Assembly (NCBI GenBank): GCA_018382295.1
Contig: JAGZQF010000049.1
Coordinates: forward strand, 1 to 7,026
Reading direction: 5' to 3'
From: Collinsella sp.
Lineage (GTDB): Bacteria > Actinomycetota > Coriobacteriia > Coriobacteriales > Coriobacteriaceae
DNA length: 7,026 nt
Shown here: positions 6,690-7,026 of the stretch, piece by piece
Layout: the number at the start of each line of letters is the position of its first letter
How positions within the stretch are numbered: position 1 is the first letter of the stretch
Translations under genes and position numbers: made by a program
The notes under the pieces: model-generated
Database searches by the model: none
Told to the model about the DNA's origin: nothing
What the model saw: the letters and a program-made list of their open reading frames with translations, nothing else

Positions 6690-6717
6690 TTGGGACGCGC
6701 CATATGTACGCTAATAT
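6690..6717 (+). promoter_or_regulatory. Candidate promoter of the exported coiled-coil protein gene
   Basis: TTGGGA (6690-6695) and TAATAT (6712-6717) are separated by 16 bases. They lie in an AT-rich stretch unlike the surrounding coding DNA. Transcription would start near 6724, giving a leader of about 38 bases that includes GGAG (6753-6756) five bases before the ATG. Each box matches the consensus at only four positions. Confidence 0.4.
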
Positions 6718-6764
6718 GTATGAGTTGAGCGACATATAAATAAGCATGTAACGGAGTACATATG
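6701..6764. repeat. Nested inverted ATATGT/ACATAT half-sites around the start of the exported-protein gene
   Basis: CATATGTAC (6701-6709) is the exact reverse complement of GTACATATG (6756-6764), which contains the start codon. Inside this pair lies a second one, ATATGT (6714-6719) and ACATAT (6732-6737). The four copies span the candidate -10, the leader and the start codon. The predicted transcript begins after the first two copies, so any role is more likely as protein-binding DNA than as an RNA stem. Confidence 0.5.
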
Positions 6765-7026
6765 TCACCAAACAGCGATTCCATCCTTTCCCAGGAGCTC
6801 TCGCGCCGCACTGCCCTCAAGGCCCTGTTCGGCGCCGCTTCTGCGGCAGTTCTTTTTGGCCTGCCCGCTCGCGCCCATGCGGCGGAGGCTTCCAAAGAAA
6901 CCACCGATAAACTGAATGCCGCCCAGACCCAGCTCGACGAGGTTCAGGCCCAGCTCGACAGCATCGCAAATGAGTATGCGGCGCTGGCCAACAAGAATGC
7001 CCAGACCCTCAACGACATCGAGAATG
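6762..7026 (+). CDS. Tat-exported coiled-coil protein, N-terminal part (3' end missing)
   Basis: The first 88 codons are present and the frame is open at the right edge. The N-terminus is a twin-arginine signal peptide. It has S14-R15-R16-T-A-L-K20, close to SRRxFLK but with Ala in place of Phe, then a hydrophobic stretch (about 21-36) and an AHA-AEA processing site after Ala40. The mature part has a clean heptad pattern (Leu51, Leu58, Val61, Leu65, Ile68, Tyr72, Leu75) and is rich in Gln, Asn, Asp and Ala, so it should form a coiled coil. Exported proteins starting this way in Gram-positive bacteria often end in a cell-wall hydrolase domain such as NlpC/P60 (PcsB-like), but that part is not in the window and the function is unproven. 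The start is set by ATG with GGAG (6753-6756) five bases upstream. It is transcribed divergently from galE. Confidence 0.8.
   Translation, partial: MSPNSDSILSQELSRRTALKALFGAASAAVLFGLPARAHAAEASKETTDKLNAAQTQLDEVQAQLDSIANEYAALANKNAQTLNDIEN

Noticed and set aside
6512..6904. 130-codon minus-strand open frame across the galE/exported-protein gap
   Set aside because: It is antisense to the signal peptide region and overlaps both candidate promoters. It shows no domain, and the divergent layout explains the region better.

Overview
The window looks like a high-GC chromosomal segment from a Coriobacteriia gut actinobacterium. The protein sequences resemble Collinsella-type versions of these families; this is an inference from recall, not a database search. 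Three minus-strand genes form a storage-carbohydrate and sugar-nucleotide block: galE (UDP-glucose 4-epimerase), malQ (4-alpha-glucanotransferase) and glgP (glycogen/maltodextrin phosphorylase). Two plus-strand genes flank it and are cut by the window edges. On the left is the ATPase of a carbohydrate ABC importer (MsmK/MsmX/UgpC type). On the right is the start of a Tat-exported coiled-coil protein.

Layout. Positions 1-856 hold the 3' part of the importer ATPase, followed by a strong terminator (925-968). Positions 857-1311 are a 455-base gene-free gap between two converging genes. Besides the two terminators, the gap holds three tandem 57-bp inverted-repeat units (996-1052, 1076-1132, 1157-1213), each made of 15-bp arms around exactly 27 bases. 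The glgP terminator is at 1253-1284 and glgP itself at 1312-3579. A GC-rich hairpin (3626-3661) separates glgP from malQ (3709-5214). A likely malQ promoter with an interrupted palindrome between its -35 and -10 boxes lies at 5300-5329. The galE terminator is at 5379-5412 and galE at 5434-6495. The 266-base divergent region 6496-6761 carries a candidate promoter for each flanking gene and a cluster of ATATGT/ACATAT half-sites. The exported protein starts at 6762.

How the genes fit together. An MsmK-type ATPase energises oligosaccharide uptake. MalQ disproportionates short maltodextrins into longer chains, and GlgP phosphorolyses those chains to glucose 1-phosphate. GalE interconverts UDP-glucose and UDP-galactose, linking galactose use and glycan synthesis to the same hexose-phosphate pool. 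galE and malQ each appear to have their own promoter, with a terminator between them. glgP has no obvious promoter of its own and may depend on readthrough from malQ.

The genes are ordinary. The most distinctive feature is the three-unit palindrome array between the converging terminators, followed by the operator-like palindrome in the malQ promoter.
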